DNA of 64,000 bases from JAGNZR01 sp051652785 (GTDB taxonomy: Bacteria > Fusobacteriota > Fusobacteriia > Fusobacteriales > Fusobacteriaceae): assembly GCA_051652785.1 (NCBI GenBank), contig JBOFUX010000051.1, positions 84,229 to 148,228 on the forward strand, in the 5' to 3' direction. The notes beneath the pieces are model-generated. The model was given only the letters and a program-made list of their open reading frames with translations. It had not been told where the DNA came from and did no database searches. Position numbers and translations under genes: made by a program. The stretch's first letter is position 1, and every line of letters starts with the position of its first letter. Positions 1 to 7,999 of this stretch are shown in pieces.

Positions 1-146
1 ATTGGTGGAAGTATTCTTGTTAATCCTGAATTTTCTGGCGGGAGATAAAAATATAGTATCCATTGAGCAAAAATTTGATCTACAATAGCATAACTTACTC
101 CTGCACCATAAAATATTTGTGTTTTTAAAGATATTTTATTTTTCAT
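1..146 (-). CDS. GPH-family (MelB-like) sugar:cation symporter, N-terminal fragment
   Basis: The reading frame starts at the ATG at 144-146 and runs off the left edge, giving about 48 residues. The start has an AGG-type ribosome site 5 nt after the tmcAL stop, so the two are co-transcribed. The visible protein begins MKNKISLKTQIFYGAG and continues with VSYAIVDQIFAQWILYFYLP, the typical first membrane helix of glycoside-pentoside-hexuronide:cation symporters (MFS_2). These inner-membrane proteins import sugars with Na+ or H+. The substrate cannot be told from this fragment, and only the first helix is visible. Confidence 0.72.
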   Translation of the reverse strand, partial: MKNKISLKTQIFYGAGVSYAIVDQIFAQWILYFYLPPENSGLTRILPP

Positions 147-151
147 TAATC

Positions 152-1342
152 CTACCTTTTTATTAATGGAATTTTTTTCTCTTCATAGTTGGAAATCATT
201 TTATAGATAAAAGAGCATTTTTCATTAAAATTCAACATTTTTCTTTCTTCTTCTGATAATTCTTTAGTTATATTTTTTAAACTTGTTATTATTTTAGGGA
301 AATTTATCTCATTTTTTTTTCTTTCTTTTTTAAATTGTGAAAGATACTTTTGACCATTTTCTGAAAATCCTAAAACTCGAACATAAGGTATTTTTTCTTT
401 AATCTCTTTTGTTAATTCTTTAGTTATATCTAAAAGAATATGAATAAGTACTCTTTGAAGTCTTCCTTTTGTATATCTTTTCGTTTCTAAATTTTCAAAA
501 AAATCTTCAAATCGTGTATACTTCAAAGCACATTGATACAATCTATTTTCTAAACCTGTTTCTATATCTTGTATCGTAATTAATTTTGAATAATTATTTA
601 TTATTTCGTATCTAATTAAAAAATAAAAATTTTTAATTTCAATTAATTTTTTTTCCTCTATTTTTTCACTAATTATAAGATAACTTTCTTTAGGGACATA
701 ATTTTCTATGCCTTCCATGTTAAATATTTTTTTTCTGATTCCAGTGGCACTAGCAATATTTTTTTTTGAAATTGTATCATTATAGCCTACACCTATTCTA
801 GTTATACATCTCATCTCTATTCTATTTTTTAATTTTGCTTCTGCCTTAATATACTCAATTCCTAATATATCATTAGATTTTATCTCTATATTTGGAAATA
901 TCTTCTTTAAACTATTTGTGTAAGCAACAGGATATGATTTTCCCTGTTTTAATTCAATAAACAATTTGTCCTTAAATTCAGAACTTTCCTCCACTGATGA
1001 AATTTTTTTTAATTTTTCAATATTTCCACATTCAGAACCAAAAACAATTGTTTTTACCCCAATTGAAGCTAAAATTCCTACAGCTCCAAAAGAAAAAACT
1101 TCTGCATTTTGTGTAGAATAAAAACTAGGTAATTCTAAAACAATATCAACTCCATTTTCAAGTGCCATTTTTGCTTTTGTCCATCTATTTAAAAAAGATG
1201 GTTCTCCCCGTTGGACATAATCACCACTCATTACAGCAATAACAATATCACTACAAGATTCTTTCTTTGCTCTTTCTAAATGATATTTATGCCCATTATG
1301 AAAAGGATTATACTCTACTATCATTCCAACTGCTTTTAACAT
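152..1342 (-). CDS. tmcAL: tRNA(Met) cytidine acetate ligase (TmcAL, YlbM family)
   Basis: 396 residues, the usual family length. The N-terminus GMIVEYNPFHNGHKYHL carries the nucleotidyltransferase HxGH motif, and MSGDYVQRGEPSFLNRW is the family signature of former DUF795/YlbM proteins. Known members activate acetate with ATP and acetylate the wobble cytidine (C34) of elongator tRNA-Met to make ac4C. It follows coaX with adjoining stop and start and is followed closely by a sugar symporter start, so the three form a minus-strand operon. Family assignment is secure; activity in this organism is inferred. Confidence 0.93.
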   Translation of the reverse strand: MLKAVGMIVEYNPFHNGHKYHLERAKKESCSDIVIAVMSGDYVQRGEPSFLNRWTKAKMALENGVDIVLELPSFYSTQNAEVFSFGAVGILASIGVKTIVFGSECGNIEKLKKISSVEESSEFKDKLFIELKQGKSYPVAYTNSLKKIFPNIEIKSNDILGIEYIKAEAKLKNRIEMRCITRIGVGYNDTISKKNIASATGIRKKIFNMEGIENYVPKESYLIISEKIEEKKLIEIKNFYFLIRYEIINNYSKLITIQDIETGLENRLYQCALKYTRFEDFFENLETKRYTKGRLQRVLIHILLDITKELTKEIKEKIPYVRVLGFSENGQKYLSQFKKERKKNEINFPKIITSLKNITKELSEEERKMLNFNEKCSFIYKMISNYEEKKIPLIKR

Positions 1343-2125
1343 TTAATTCACCACTTTTTTTTTATTTATTTGGTAAAGGGTATACAAACCTTTTATGCTC
1401 AATTCTGAATCGTATACATTAATTTCCTCTATTTCCGCCGATAAAATTTTTCCTAATCCACCAGTTGCAATAATAAAAGGGCTGTCTACTATTTCTTTTA
1501 TTTTTTTTATTATATGTTTTATTTGTCCTGCATATCCATAGAATATTCCCGCCTGTATCTGCTCACTTGTATTTTTTCCTAAAATACTTTCTGGAGTACT
1601 AAATTTTACTTTTGGTAGTTTTGCTGTATTTCCAAAAAGTGCATTTATTGACATTTCAATTCCTGGAAGTATACCTCCACCTATATAAATACCATTTTTT
1701 AACACTTCATAGGTTGTCGCAGTTCCTAAATCAAAAATAACCAAGTTTTTTTCTTTGTATTCGCTTACAGCTTGAACAATATCTATTATTCTATCTGCTC
1801 CAAATCCTGAATAGTTCATTCCCTCTTGAAATTTAAAAGGAAGATTTAAACTTAAATCTACTATTATTGGTTCTATATTAAAATATTTTTTTCCTAAGAA
1901 ATTAAAAATATTAATGAGACTCGGTACCACTGAAGATACTATTATGCCTTTAATGGATTTTATATCTATTAAATTAAACTTTGAAATATTTCTCAAATAT
2001 GAAAAGTATTCGTCCTCTGTCATTTTTTCATTAGAAGCTACTCTGAAGCTTAATAATACCTCTCCACAATCATTTAATATCCCTGTTACAATATGAGTAT
2101 TTCCCACATCTATAGCTAAAATCAA
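1343..2125 (-). CDS. coaX: Type III pantothenate kinase
   Basis: 260 residues. The start MILAIDVGNTHIVTGIL contains the first ASKHA-fold phosphate loop (DxGNT), and the middle has IFDLGTATTYEVLKNG and IGGGILPGI, typical of CoaX. It catalyses ATP-dependent phosphorylation of pantothenate, the first step of coenzyme A synthesis in the cytoplasm. Another CoA gene, coaD, lies at 32 kb. The start codon is TTG at 2123-2125, chosen because AGGAGG lies 5 nt upstream. The stop adjoins the tmcAL start. Confidence 0.95.
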   Translation of the reverse strand: MILAIDVGNTHIVTGILNDCGEVLLSFRVASNEKMTEDEYFSYLRNISKFNLIDIKSIKGIIVSSVVPSLINIFNFLGKKYFNIEPIIVDLSLNLPFKFQEGMNYSGFGADRIIDIVQAVSEYKEKNLVIFDLGTATTYEVLKNGIYIGGGILPGIEMSINALFGNTAKLPKVKFSTPESILGKNTSEQIQAGIFYGYAGQIKHIIKKIKEIVDSPFIIATGGLGKILSAEIEEINVYDSELSIKGLYTLYQINKKKVVN

Positions 2126-2221
2126 TTTTTCCTCCTAAATTTATATCTTTAGAGTTATTTAAGTATAATAGACTATATCATTTTATAGGATAAAAATAAA
2201 GAATAAAATAATAATAAAAAT

Positions 2222-2270
2222 AAAATAAATGGTCCTATTTTAAATAATGAAAAATAAGACCATTTATTTT
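2222..2270 (-). terminator. Rho-independent terminator of the 194-residue protein gene
   Basis: A long inverted repeat has AAATAAATGGTC on the left and GACCATTTATTT on the right. After one mismatch the pairing continues for about six more A/T pairs. It lies directly after the stop codon at 2274, and T-rich sequence follows on the minus strand. The hairpin is nearly symmetrical. Confidence 0.8.
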
Positions 2271-2273
2271 ATT

Positions 2274-2858
2274 TTATTTTATACTTTTTATAAAAAAATA
2301 ATTTGATAAAGAGGATTTTAAATATTTATTTTGTTCATAATAATTTTCAGGATATAACTTTTTCGCTTCTTCTTCAAAATGTGCCATAATCTCTTTTGGA
2401 ATCTCTTCATTTTTAATTAAAGCTTCAATTTCATTTTTATATTTCACATTTTGTGCTTTTCTTAATTCACTTATTTTTTCATTGGAAATTATAGATTCTA
2501 TTTTTTCGTCAACTTTTTTTTCAATATTATTTTTATTTTCTCGATAAATTACTATCTCTTCTAACAACTTAATATATTGTTTAGTAAAATTATTAGGATA
2601 ATTTTTTTCTAATTTATATTGTATTTTTTTTTGTTCTTGCTCTGATAATCCACTTTTTTTTAATTCTTTATACATATTACTGTAGGCGATTTTCTGTTCT
2701 GATATAAATCCATATATTGATGATTTTTCATCAGGATCTGAAAAAACTCTTTTTGCTTGGTCATATATTTTTTTTTCAATATCTTTTGGCATTTCCATGG
2801 CAACTCCATAACTAAACACTAGACATGTCATACTCAATAATAATATTTTTATTTTCAC
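2274..2858 (-). CDS. Secreted coiled-coil protein of unknown function
   Basis: 194 residues with a hydrophobic signal segment at about residues 5-20 (MKIKILLLSMTCLVFSYGVA), so it is probably periplasmic or outer-membrane associated. The mature part is very rich in Lys, Glu and Ile and predicted helical, with no motif I recognise. The start is GTG, supported by GAGGAG about 6 nt upstream. The gene lies just downstream of the three porins but has its own terminator, and the porin gene upstream ends in another, so it is probably a separate unit. An envelope-related role is only guessed from position and signal peptide. Confidence 0.6.
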   Translation of the reverse strand: MKIKILLLSMTCLVFSYGVAMEMPKDIEKKIYDQAKRVFSDPDEKSSIYGFISEQKIAYSNMYKELKKSGLSEQEQKKIQYKLEKNYPNNFTKQYIKLLEEIVIYRENKNNIEKKVDEKIESIISNEKISELRKAQNVKYKNEIEALIKNEEIPKEIMAHFEEEAKKLYPENYYEQNKYLKSSLSNYFFIKSIK

Positions 2859-2887
2859 TTTTTTCTCCTCATTATAAAATATTTAAT

Positions 2888-2936
2888 AAAAATGGGATCA
2901 ATCTATCTTTTTATTTTAGATTGATCCCCATTTTTT
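2888..2936 (-). terminator. Rho-independent terminator after the first fomA-like gene
   Basis: The inverted repeat pairs TGGGATCAATCTA with TAGATTGATCCCCA, with a one-base bulge in the G/C run and flanking A and T runs. It lies 23 bases after the stop codon at 2959. Confidence 0.85.
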
Positions 2937-2958
2937 ATTTCAACTATATTTTATTTAC

Positions 2959-4020
2959 TTAAAATGAAGCTTTAAATCCTGCTCCTGCCATAGGTCTCCA
3001 AGTCCAACCTTGAGCTGAGGATACTGCACTATTATTAAAGTTTCTGTACTCTGCACCAGCATATACAAATACACCTAAGCTATTATTTACTTTATGATCT
3101 ATTTTTAATTGAACTTCAGAGAAAAATTCATAATAATCTTGTCTTTTTCCTTCTTTATTGTCATACTCATAATGACCATAATCATCCAGTCCACCTATAA
3201 ATTCAAAACTTAACTTACTTTTTTCATCTGTTGATTTCAGTAGTGCCCAGCTATTGCTTAAATAAAACTCAAGGGAAAAATCATTAGCTTTCCCATATCC
3301 AACCTCAAATTCAGCAACATTTCCATAAGTATCATAGTAATAATAAGCATTTAAATCAAATATGAAATCTAAAGGTAAACCCCAAGATGTTATTATCTCA
3401 GTTCCAAAATGGGTATAATTCTTTGAATCTGCTTTATCATACTGAAAATATACAAAGTTTGGAGATAACATGAAACTTTTATTTTTAAACCATTCTGGTG
3501 ACCATGATAAATATTCTGTAAATTCTAACTCCAAAAATGATCTTACTCTTCTAAAATCCTTCTCACCATCCTTATAAGCTCTTTGCTCATACCCTAACTG
3601 TGTTTTTACTCCAATTTTACTATCTAATAATTTTCCAAAATCATGCCACCATCTAAACTCCGCTCTTATTCTATCTTTTGGTGCTTTTTGATCGGATTTA
3701 ACAGAGTTTAAATTATCATAAATTCTGTTTCTAAAATACAAATTATCTTTTTCTGTTAAACTTAAATAACCACTTAGCTCCGTTCTTGAATAATTTCCCG
3801 TTACTGATTTATGCTCCCCATTTGCATAATATTTGTTTAAAAGTCTTACCCAACCAGTAGATTTAAATTCAGGTTCTTTTTCTAAAACAGGTAATTCTAC
3901 CACAATTTCCTCTACCGCTGCTGGCTCTTCTATTATTACTGGATAAGCTACAACTTCTTTTGCACTTGCTACTGCTGACACTACTAAAATTGATCCTAAT
4001 ATCATTGCTAATCTTTTCAC
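2959..4020 (-). CDS. FomA-like major outer-membrane porin (paralogue 1)
   Basis: 353 residues. The signal peptide MKRLAMILGSILVVSAVASA is followed by a Val/Pro/Glu-rich linker, as in Fusobacterium FomA, then a barrel with alternating aromatic strands and the C-terminal outer-membrane signature ending in Phe (GWTWRPMAGAGFKASF). FomA is a general porin in the outer membrane. This copy is the most divergent of the three. The start is GTG at 4018-4020, preceded by an unusual run of seven G (AGGGGGGG) as ribosome site. That leader is complementary to the C-rich loops of the small-RNA array at 42.3-42.7 kb. It has its own promoter and terminator. Confidence 0.87.
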   Translation of the reverse strand: MKRLAMILGSILVVSAVASAKEVVAYPVIIEEPAAVEEIVVELPVLEKEPEFKSTGWVRLLNKYYANGEHKSVTGNYSRTELSGYLSLTEKDNLYFRNRIYDNLNSVKSDQKAPKDRIRAEFRWWHDFGKLLDSKIGVKTQLGYEQRAYKDGEKDFRRVRSFLELEFTEYLSWSPEWFKNKSFMLSPNFVYFQYDKADSKNYTHFGTEIITSWGLPLDFIFDLNAYYYYDTYGNVAEFEVGYGKANDFSLEFYLSNSWALLKSTDEKSKLSFEFIGGLDDYGHYEYDNKEGKRQDYYEFFSEVQLKIDHKVNNSLGVFVYAGAEYRNFNNSAVSSAQGWTWRPMAGAGFKASF

Positions 4021-4104
4021 TATTCCCCCCCTGATTCTATAAAATATTTAATAAAATTACTTGTATCTACATATATTATATATATCTACATATAAATTTC
4101 TATT

Positions 4105-4133
4105 AATATATCATATAACTAAATTTTTAGCAA
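4105..4133 (-). promoter_or_regulatory. Sigma-70-type promoter of fomA-like gene 1
   Basis: On the minus strand TTGCTA (4128-4133) and TATATT (4105-4110) are separated by 17 nt. The predicted start near 4098 leaves an untranslated leader of about 78 nt that ends in the G-rich ribosome site. Confidence 0.6.
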
Positions 4134-4159
4134 CTTTTTTTTTATTTTTATTAGAATAT

Positions 4160-4201
4160 AAAAAAACCATCTTTTTCTAATAATTAAAAAGATGGTTTTT
4201 T
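4160..4201 (-). terminator. Rho-independent terminator after fomA-like gene 2
   Basis: AAAAAACCATCTTTTT pairs with AAAAAGATGGTTTTTT around a loop of about 8-9 nt, 14 bases beyond the stop at 4215. The A/T flanks make it able to work in either direction. Confidence 0.85.
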
Positions 4202-4214
4202 TACTTCTTTATTT

Positions 4215-5285
4215 TTAGAACTTAACGTTCATAGAGGCGTATGCAAATGGTTGCCATCTCCAGTCTGATGCCGCTGATTGTTCAGTTTTGTCCCAATTTC
4301 TGTACTCTGCTCCAGCTCCTGTTTTCATTGATAAAGCCTCTGTAAAGTTATATGCTAATGATATATCCATTGCAGTATAAATCATATACTTTTCTTTTGC
4401 AGAAACAATATTTCCAAAAGTGTCTACACGTTTAAATTGATTAAATTCATATGCATCATATCCACCTTCAAAGTTGAAGTCTATTTCATAATTATTTCCA
4501 CTATATAGAGCTACAGTATTATATAAATAGAATTCCCATGTTGCTACAAATTCCTTTTTTTCTGTTTCAAGTTTTCCATTTTTCATTTCTGTTTCAAACC
4601 CTTCATTGTGAATATTGTAATCTAGGTACAAATTATTTTCCCAAGTAAATCCTAATGGTAAATTACCTGTTAGGTATAAATCTATTCCAACTTGATTTAA
4701 ATAATTATCATTTTCTTCCTTTTGATGATTATATTTTGGTGCTATCGTTATCATATCTAATATTCCACCTTCATTTTTATAAGGTGTCATTTGTAATTGA
4801 TACTCATATTTTTCAACATTGTCCTCATCATCTTTAAATTCTATTTTTGACGTTAATAACTCTGAGTGCTCATAATACAATCTTAATCTTGTATCTGTTC
4901 CTATTATTTTATTAATTCTACTAGAATCGTTTTTTTCTAAATTATTATAATCTCTTACTCTTCCTTCTAATAATAATTTTTCTGTAACTTGAACACCAAA
5001 AGTTGTCTCAAGTCTTGAGTATTTATTAGCTCCTCTATTCCATCCATCTTTAGCACCAACTGAAATTTTATCATTGTGCCCTTCTGTATTTCCGTATCCC
5101 CTGTATTCTAAACCTATATATCCAGAAGGTTTAAAGAGTGAAGCTACCACCGCAGGCTCCTCTACCATAATTTCTTCTACCATTGCTGGTTCTTCTATTC
5201 TCACTGGTTGAACTACAACTTCTTTTGCACTTGCTACTGCTGACACTACTAAAATTGATCCTAATATCATTGCTAATCTTTTCAC
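4215..5285 (-). CDS. FomA-like major outer-membrane porin (paralogue 2)
   Basis: 356 residues. The first 21 residues are identical to paralogue 1. The barrel is closely related to paralogue 3 (shared YIGLEYRGYGNTEG-type first strand, the LPLGFTWENNLYLDYN strand, and the WRWQPFAYASMNVKF end). The terminal Phe is the outer-membrane assembly signal. Conserved tetrads such as AGAEYRNW match FomA of F. nucleatum as I remember it. The start is GTG at 5283-5285 with AGGGGGG as ribosome site. Promoter and terminator are its own, so the three porins can be expressed independently. Confidence 0.9.
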   Translation of the reverse strand: MKRLAMILGSILVVSAVASAKEVVVQPVRIEEPAMVEEIMVEEPAVVASLFKPSGYIGLEYRGYGNTEGHNDKISVGAKDGWNRGANKYSRLETTFGVQVTEKLLLEGRVRDYNNLEKNDSSRINKIIGTDTRLRLYYEHSELLTSKIEFKDDEDNVEKYEYQLQMTPYKNEGGILDMITIAPKYNHQKEENDNYLNQVGIDLYLTGNLPLGFTWENNLYLDYNIHNEGFETEMKNGKLETEKKEFVATWEFYLYNTVALYSGNNYEIDFNFEGGYDAYEFNQFKRVDTFGNIVSAKEKYMIYTAMDISLAYNFTEALSMKTGAGAEYRNWDKTEQSAASDWRWQPFAYASMNVKF

Positions 5286-5386
5286 TATTTCCCCCCTAAT
5301 TTATAATAAAATTTCACAAACAAAAAATTTAATAAAAAATATATTTCTAACTTTAATTAAATCTATATTTAATATTAATTTATACT

Positions 5387-5414
5387 AGTATAACACATAA
5401 TTTAATAATATCAA
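5387..5414 (-). promoter_or_regulatory. Sigma-70-type promoter of fomA-like gene 2
   Basis: On the minus strand TTGATA (5409-5414) and TATACT (5387-5392) have a 16-nt spacer. The predicted leader is about 95 nt. Confidence 0.65.
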
Positions 5415-5432
5415 TTTTTATTTATAGTAAAA

Positions 5433-5470
5433 AAAATCATCTTTTTCATTTTTATGAAAAAGATGATTTT
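5433..5470 (-). terminator. Rho-independent terminator after fomA-like gene 3
   Basis: AAATCATCTTTTTCAT pairs perfectly with ATGAAAAAGATGATTT around a short T-rich loop, 18 bases after the stop at 5488. Confidence 0.87.
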
Positions 5471-5487
5471 ATATTTATTTTATATTA

Positions 5488-6558
5488 TTAGAATTTAATA
5501 TTCATAGATGCGTATGCAAGTGGTTGCCATCTCCAATTAGATGCATCTGATTGTTTAGTTCTATCCCAGTTTCTGTATTCTGCTCCAGCTCCTGTTTTCA
5601 TTGATAGAGCCTCTGTTAAATTATAAGTTAATGACACATCCATTGTAGTATAAAGACTGTAATTTTCTTTATCTGCTATAGTTTTTCCTATAAGATCAAC
5701 ACGTTTGTATTGTCTAACTGTATATGCATCATATCCACCTTCAAAATTAAAATCTATTTTATAGTTATCTCCAGCATATAAAGCTACAGTATTATATAAA
5801 TAGAATTCCCATGTTGCTACAAATTCCTTTTTTTCTGTTTCAAGTTTTCCATTTTTCATTTCTGTTGCAAACTCTTCATTGTGCATATTATAATCTAGGT
5901 ATAAATTGTTTTCCCAAGTAAAACCTAATGGTAAATTACCAGTTAAGTATAAATCTGTTCCAACTCTATTTGTATAAGTTTCTTTAGTTCCATTTAAATA
6001 AGCATATTTTGGTGCAATTGTTACCATATCTAATATTCCACCTTCATTTCTATAAGGTGTTATTCTTAACTGATACTCATATTTTTCATTTTCACTAGCA
6101 TAATCTCTAAATTCTAATCTTGATGTTAATAATTCTGAATGAGCATAGTATGCTCTTAATCTAGTATCTGTTCCATTTTCTGTATTAACTCTAGAAATAT
6201 TATCTCTTTCTAAATTATTATAATCTCTTATTCTTCCCTCTAATAAAAACTTTTCTGTAGCTTGAACACCAAAAGTTGTCTCTAGTCTTGAGTATCTATT
6301 AGCTCCTCTATTCCATTCATCTTGAACTATTGTTTTAGATACTTTATCATTTTGTCCTTCTGTATCTCCGTAACCTCTATACTCTAAACCTACATAACCA
6401 AAAGGTTTAAAAACTGGTGCTATTACCTCTTCTGCTACTACAACTTCTTCAACCATTACCGGTTCTTCTATTATTACTGGTTGAGCTACAACTTCTTTTG
6501 CACTTGCTACTGCTGACACTATTAAAATTGATCCTAATACCATTGCTAATCTTTTCAT
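5488..6558 (-). CDS. FomA-like major outer-membrane porin (paralogue 3)
   Basis: 356 residues with the shared signal peptide (MKRLAMVLGSILIVSAVASA), an acidic Val/Glu/Pro linker to about residue 48, and a barrel ending WRWQPLAYASMNIKF. It is closest to paralogue 2; differences are concentrated in stretches between conserved strands, as expected for surface loops. Unlike the other two it starts with ATG (6556-6558), and its ribosome site is AGGGGAGA, which perfectly complements the loop TCTCCCCT in small-RNA units 1 and 2. The leader is longer than in the other porin genes (about 165 nt) and contains an A/T hairpin next to the ribosome site. Confidence 0.9.
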   Translation of the reverse strand: MKRLAMVLGSILIVSAVASAKEVVAQPVIIEEPVMVEEVVVAEEVIAPVFKPFGYVGLEYRGYGDTEGQNDKVSKTIVQDEWNRGANRYSRLETTFGVQATEKFLLEGRIRDYNNLERDNISRVNTENGTDTRLRAYYAHSELLTSRLEFRDYASENEKYEYQLRITPYRNEGGILDMVTIAPKYAYLNGTKETYTNRVGTDLYLTGNLPLGFTWENNLYLDYNMHNEEFATEMKNGKLETEKKEFVATWEFYLYNTVALYAGDNYKIDFNFEGGYDAYTVRQYKRVDLIGKTIADKENYSLYTTMDVSLTYNLTEALSMKTGAGAEYRNWDRTKQSDASNWRWQPLAYASMNIKF

Positions 6559-6577
6559 TTCTATCTCCCCTTTTCTA

Positions 6578-6604
6578 AATATTAAAACAATTTATTTTAA
6601 TATT
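6578..6604 (-). promoter_or_regulatory. Hairpin in the leader of fomA-like gene 3
   Basis: AATATTAAAA (6578-6587) and TTTTAATATT (6595-6604) form a perfect 10-bp stem with a 7-nt loop, just upstream of the AGGGGAGA ribosome site. The other two porin leaders lack it. It is A/T only, so it may be weak. Confidence 0.4.
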
Positions 6605-6728
6605 CTTTTTTTTATAAAACGTTTTTTTAGTATTATATTAATCTTTCCTGTATTTAATAAAGAAAAGAAATTAACTAAAACACTTTTATTTTTCAACAAA
6701 AACTTTATTCCTTTATCTTTCTACAGTT

Positions 6729-6756
6729 ATTATATCATATAATTTAAAAATATCAA
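6729..6756 (-). promoter_or_regulatory. Sigma-70-type promoter of fomA-like gene 3
   Basis: On the minus strand TTGATA (6751-6756) and TATAAT (6729-6734) have a 16-nt spacer, near-identical in layout to the promoter of paralogue 2. Apart from this promoter, the leader and the rpsI terminator, the 338-bp gap 6559-6896 shows nothing I can name. Confidence 0.68.
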
Positions 6757-6848
6757 TATTTTTTATTTTTATTTTTAGTAATCATAAAATAACGATTTAA
6801 TTTATATTCAACAGTTATTTTATTATATATTTTATAATTTTTTCTAAT

Positions 6849-6883
6849 AAAAAACCCCACAAAGATTTCCCTTGTGAGGTTTT
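6849..6883 (-). terminator. Rho-independent terminator of rplM-rpsI
   Basis: AAAACC-CACAA pairs with TTGTG-GGTTTT with one mismatch, between the rpsI stop at 6897 and the porin promoter region. T-rich sequence flanks both sides. Confidence 0.78.
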
Positions 6884-6896
6884 AATTTTTTTATAA

Positions 6897-7295
6897 TTAT
6901 CTTTTTGAGAATTGAGAAGATTTTCTTGCTTTTTTCTTTCCGAATTTCTTTCTCTCTACCATTCTTGAGTCTCTAGTTAAGAATCCTGCTTCTCTTAAAG
7001 CTGGTTTAAGAGTTTCATCAGATACTAATAAAGCTCTAGCCACACCATGTCTAATTGCTCCAGCTTGCCCTGAATTTCCACCACCTTTAACATTAACTTT
7101 AATTCCAAATTTATTTAAGCTCTCTGTTAATACTAATGGTTGCTCAGCTATTCTAGATAAGATTTCTCTTCCTCCAAAATACTCTTTCATAGTTTTTCCA
7201 TTTATTTCAATCCCATTACCACCTGGAATAAGTCTTACTCTTGCTACAGAAGTCTTTCTTCTTCCTGTTCCTAAATATTGAATCATCTCTGCCAC
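6897..7295 (-). CDS. rpsI: 30S ribosomal protein S9
   Basis: 132 residues, standard length. It contains the S9 signatures YLGTGRRKTSVARVRL near the start and GGGNSGQAGAIRHGVARAL, and it ends in the conserved SSQFSKR tail that contacts P-site tRNA. It is the second gene of the rplM-rpsI operon, 19 nt after rplM, and is followed by a terminator. Confidence 0.98.
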   Translation of the reverse strand: MAEMIQYLGTGRRKTSVARVRLIPGGNGIEINGKTMKEYFGGREILSRIAEQPLVLTESLNKFGIKVNVKGGGNSGQAGAIRHGVARALLVSDETLKPALREAGFLTRDSRMVERKKFGKKKARKSSQFSKR

Positions 7296-7314
7296 TGTAT
7301 TCCCTCCTAATTAA

Positions 7315-7749
7315 TTAAAGTACAGCCTTAGCTGGTTTTTGAGCTGTATGAGTATGTTCTGCTCCTACAAATACTCTTAGTCTTGTTAATTGATCTGCTC
7401 CTAATTTATTCTTTGGAAGCATTCTTCTAACAGCTAACATTAAAGCCTCTTCAGGTCTTTTTTCTAAAATTTCACCAAGAGTTCTTTCTTTTAATCCACC
7501 TGGGAAACCAGAGTGATTATAATATTTTTTATCAGTTAACTTTTTTCCAGTTACTGCAATTAATTCTATATTAGTAATTACAACGAAATCTCCTCCGTCA
7601 ATATGTGGAGTATAAGTTACTTTGTTTTTACCCATTAATTTCTTAGCTATTTCTGCCGCTAATCTTCCTAATATTTGTCCTTGTGCATCATAATGGTACC
7701 AATCTCTAACAACATCTTCTTTTCTCTGCATGAAAGTATATTTTTTCAT
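7315..7749 (-). CDS. rplM: 50S ribosomal protein L13
   Basis: 144 residues starting MKKYTFMQRKEDVVRDWYHY. The ATG at 7747-7749 is preferred over an in-frame upstream start because AGGAGG lies 5 nt before it and the length then matches the family. The conserved HIDGGDFVVITN and MLPKNKLG motifs are present. It leads the L13-S9 operon and is preceded by a structured leader and a strong promoter. Confidence 0.98.
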   Translation of the reverse strand: MKKYTFMQRKEDVVRDWYHYDAQGQILGRLAAEIAKKLMGKNKVTYTPHIDGGDFVVITNIELIAVTGKKLTDKKYYNHSGFPGGLKERTLGEILEKRPEEALMLAVRRMLPKNKLGADQLTRLRVFVGAEHTHTAQKPAKAVL

Positions 7750-7821
7750 TTTTCCTCCTAATTTAGTTATATTTTCTTTCAATATAACGCAACGGTCCTT
7801 TGTGGGAAAGGTAAATTTTAC
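7750..7821 (-). promoter_or_regulatory. Structured leader of rplM, possible ribosomal-protein autoregulation site
   Basis: The predicted 72-nt leader can form three successive hairpins: GGTAAATTTTACC-like, CCTTTCCCACAAAGG, and a perfect 8-bp stem (7766-7773 with 7781-7788) that ends just upstream of the AGGAGG ribosome site. L13 leaders with such a role are known in Firmicutes. I cannot show this is the same RNA class. Confidence 0.4.
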
Positions 7822-7827
7822 CTACAT

Positions 7828-7856
7828 ATACTATCAAAAATTATAAATTTTGTCAA
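7828..7856 (-). promoter_or_regulatory. Sigma-70 promoter of rplM-rpsI
   Basis: A consensus TTGACA (7851-7856) and TAGTAT (7828-7833) on the minus strand are separated by 17 nt. Confidence 0.75.
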
Positions 7857-7999
7857 TATAACTACTTAACATTTATAAAATTAGTTTCGTTTGCAGATAT
7901 AAGTGCTTTTATATTGGTATTGATTTTTTCTAACAACCTAATTATTATATCACATTTAATAAAGTATTACAATATAAAAATTAAGTTATTATATTTTTT

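Noticed and set aside
1914..2096. Plus-strand open frames opposite real genes (this and many others, such as 26338-26679, 31077-31472, 50124-50498)
   Set aside because: They lie antisense to well-conserved genes, lack ribosome sites and have compositions expected of shadow frames.
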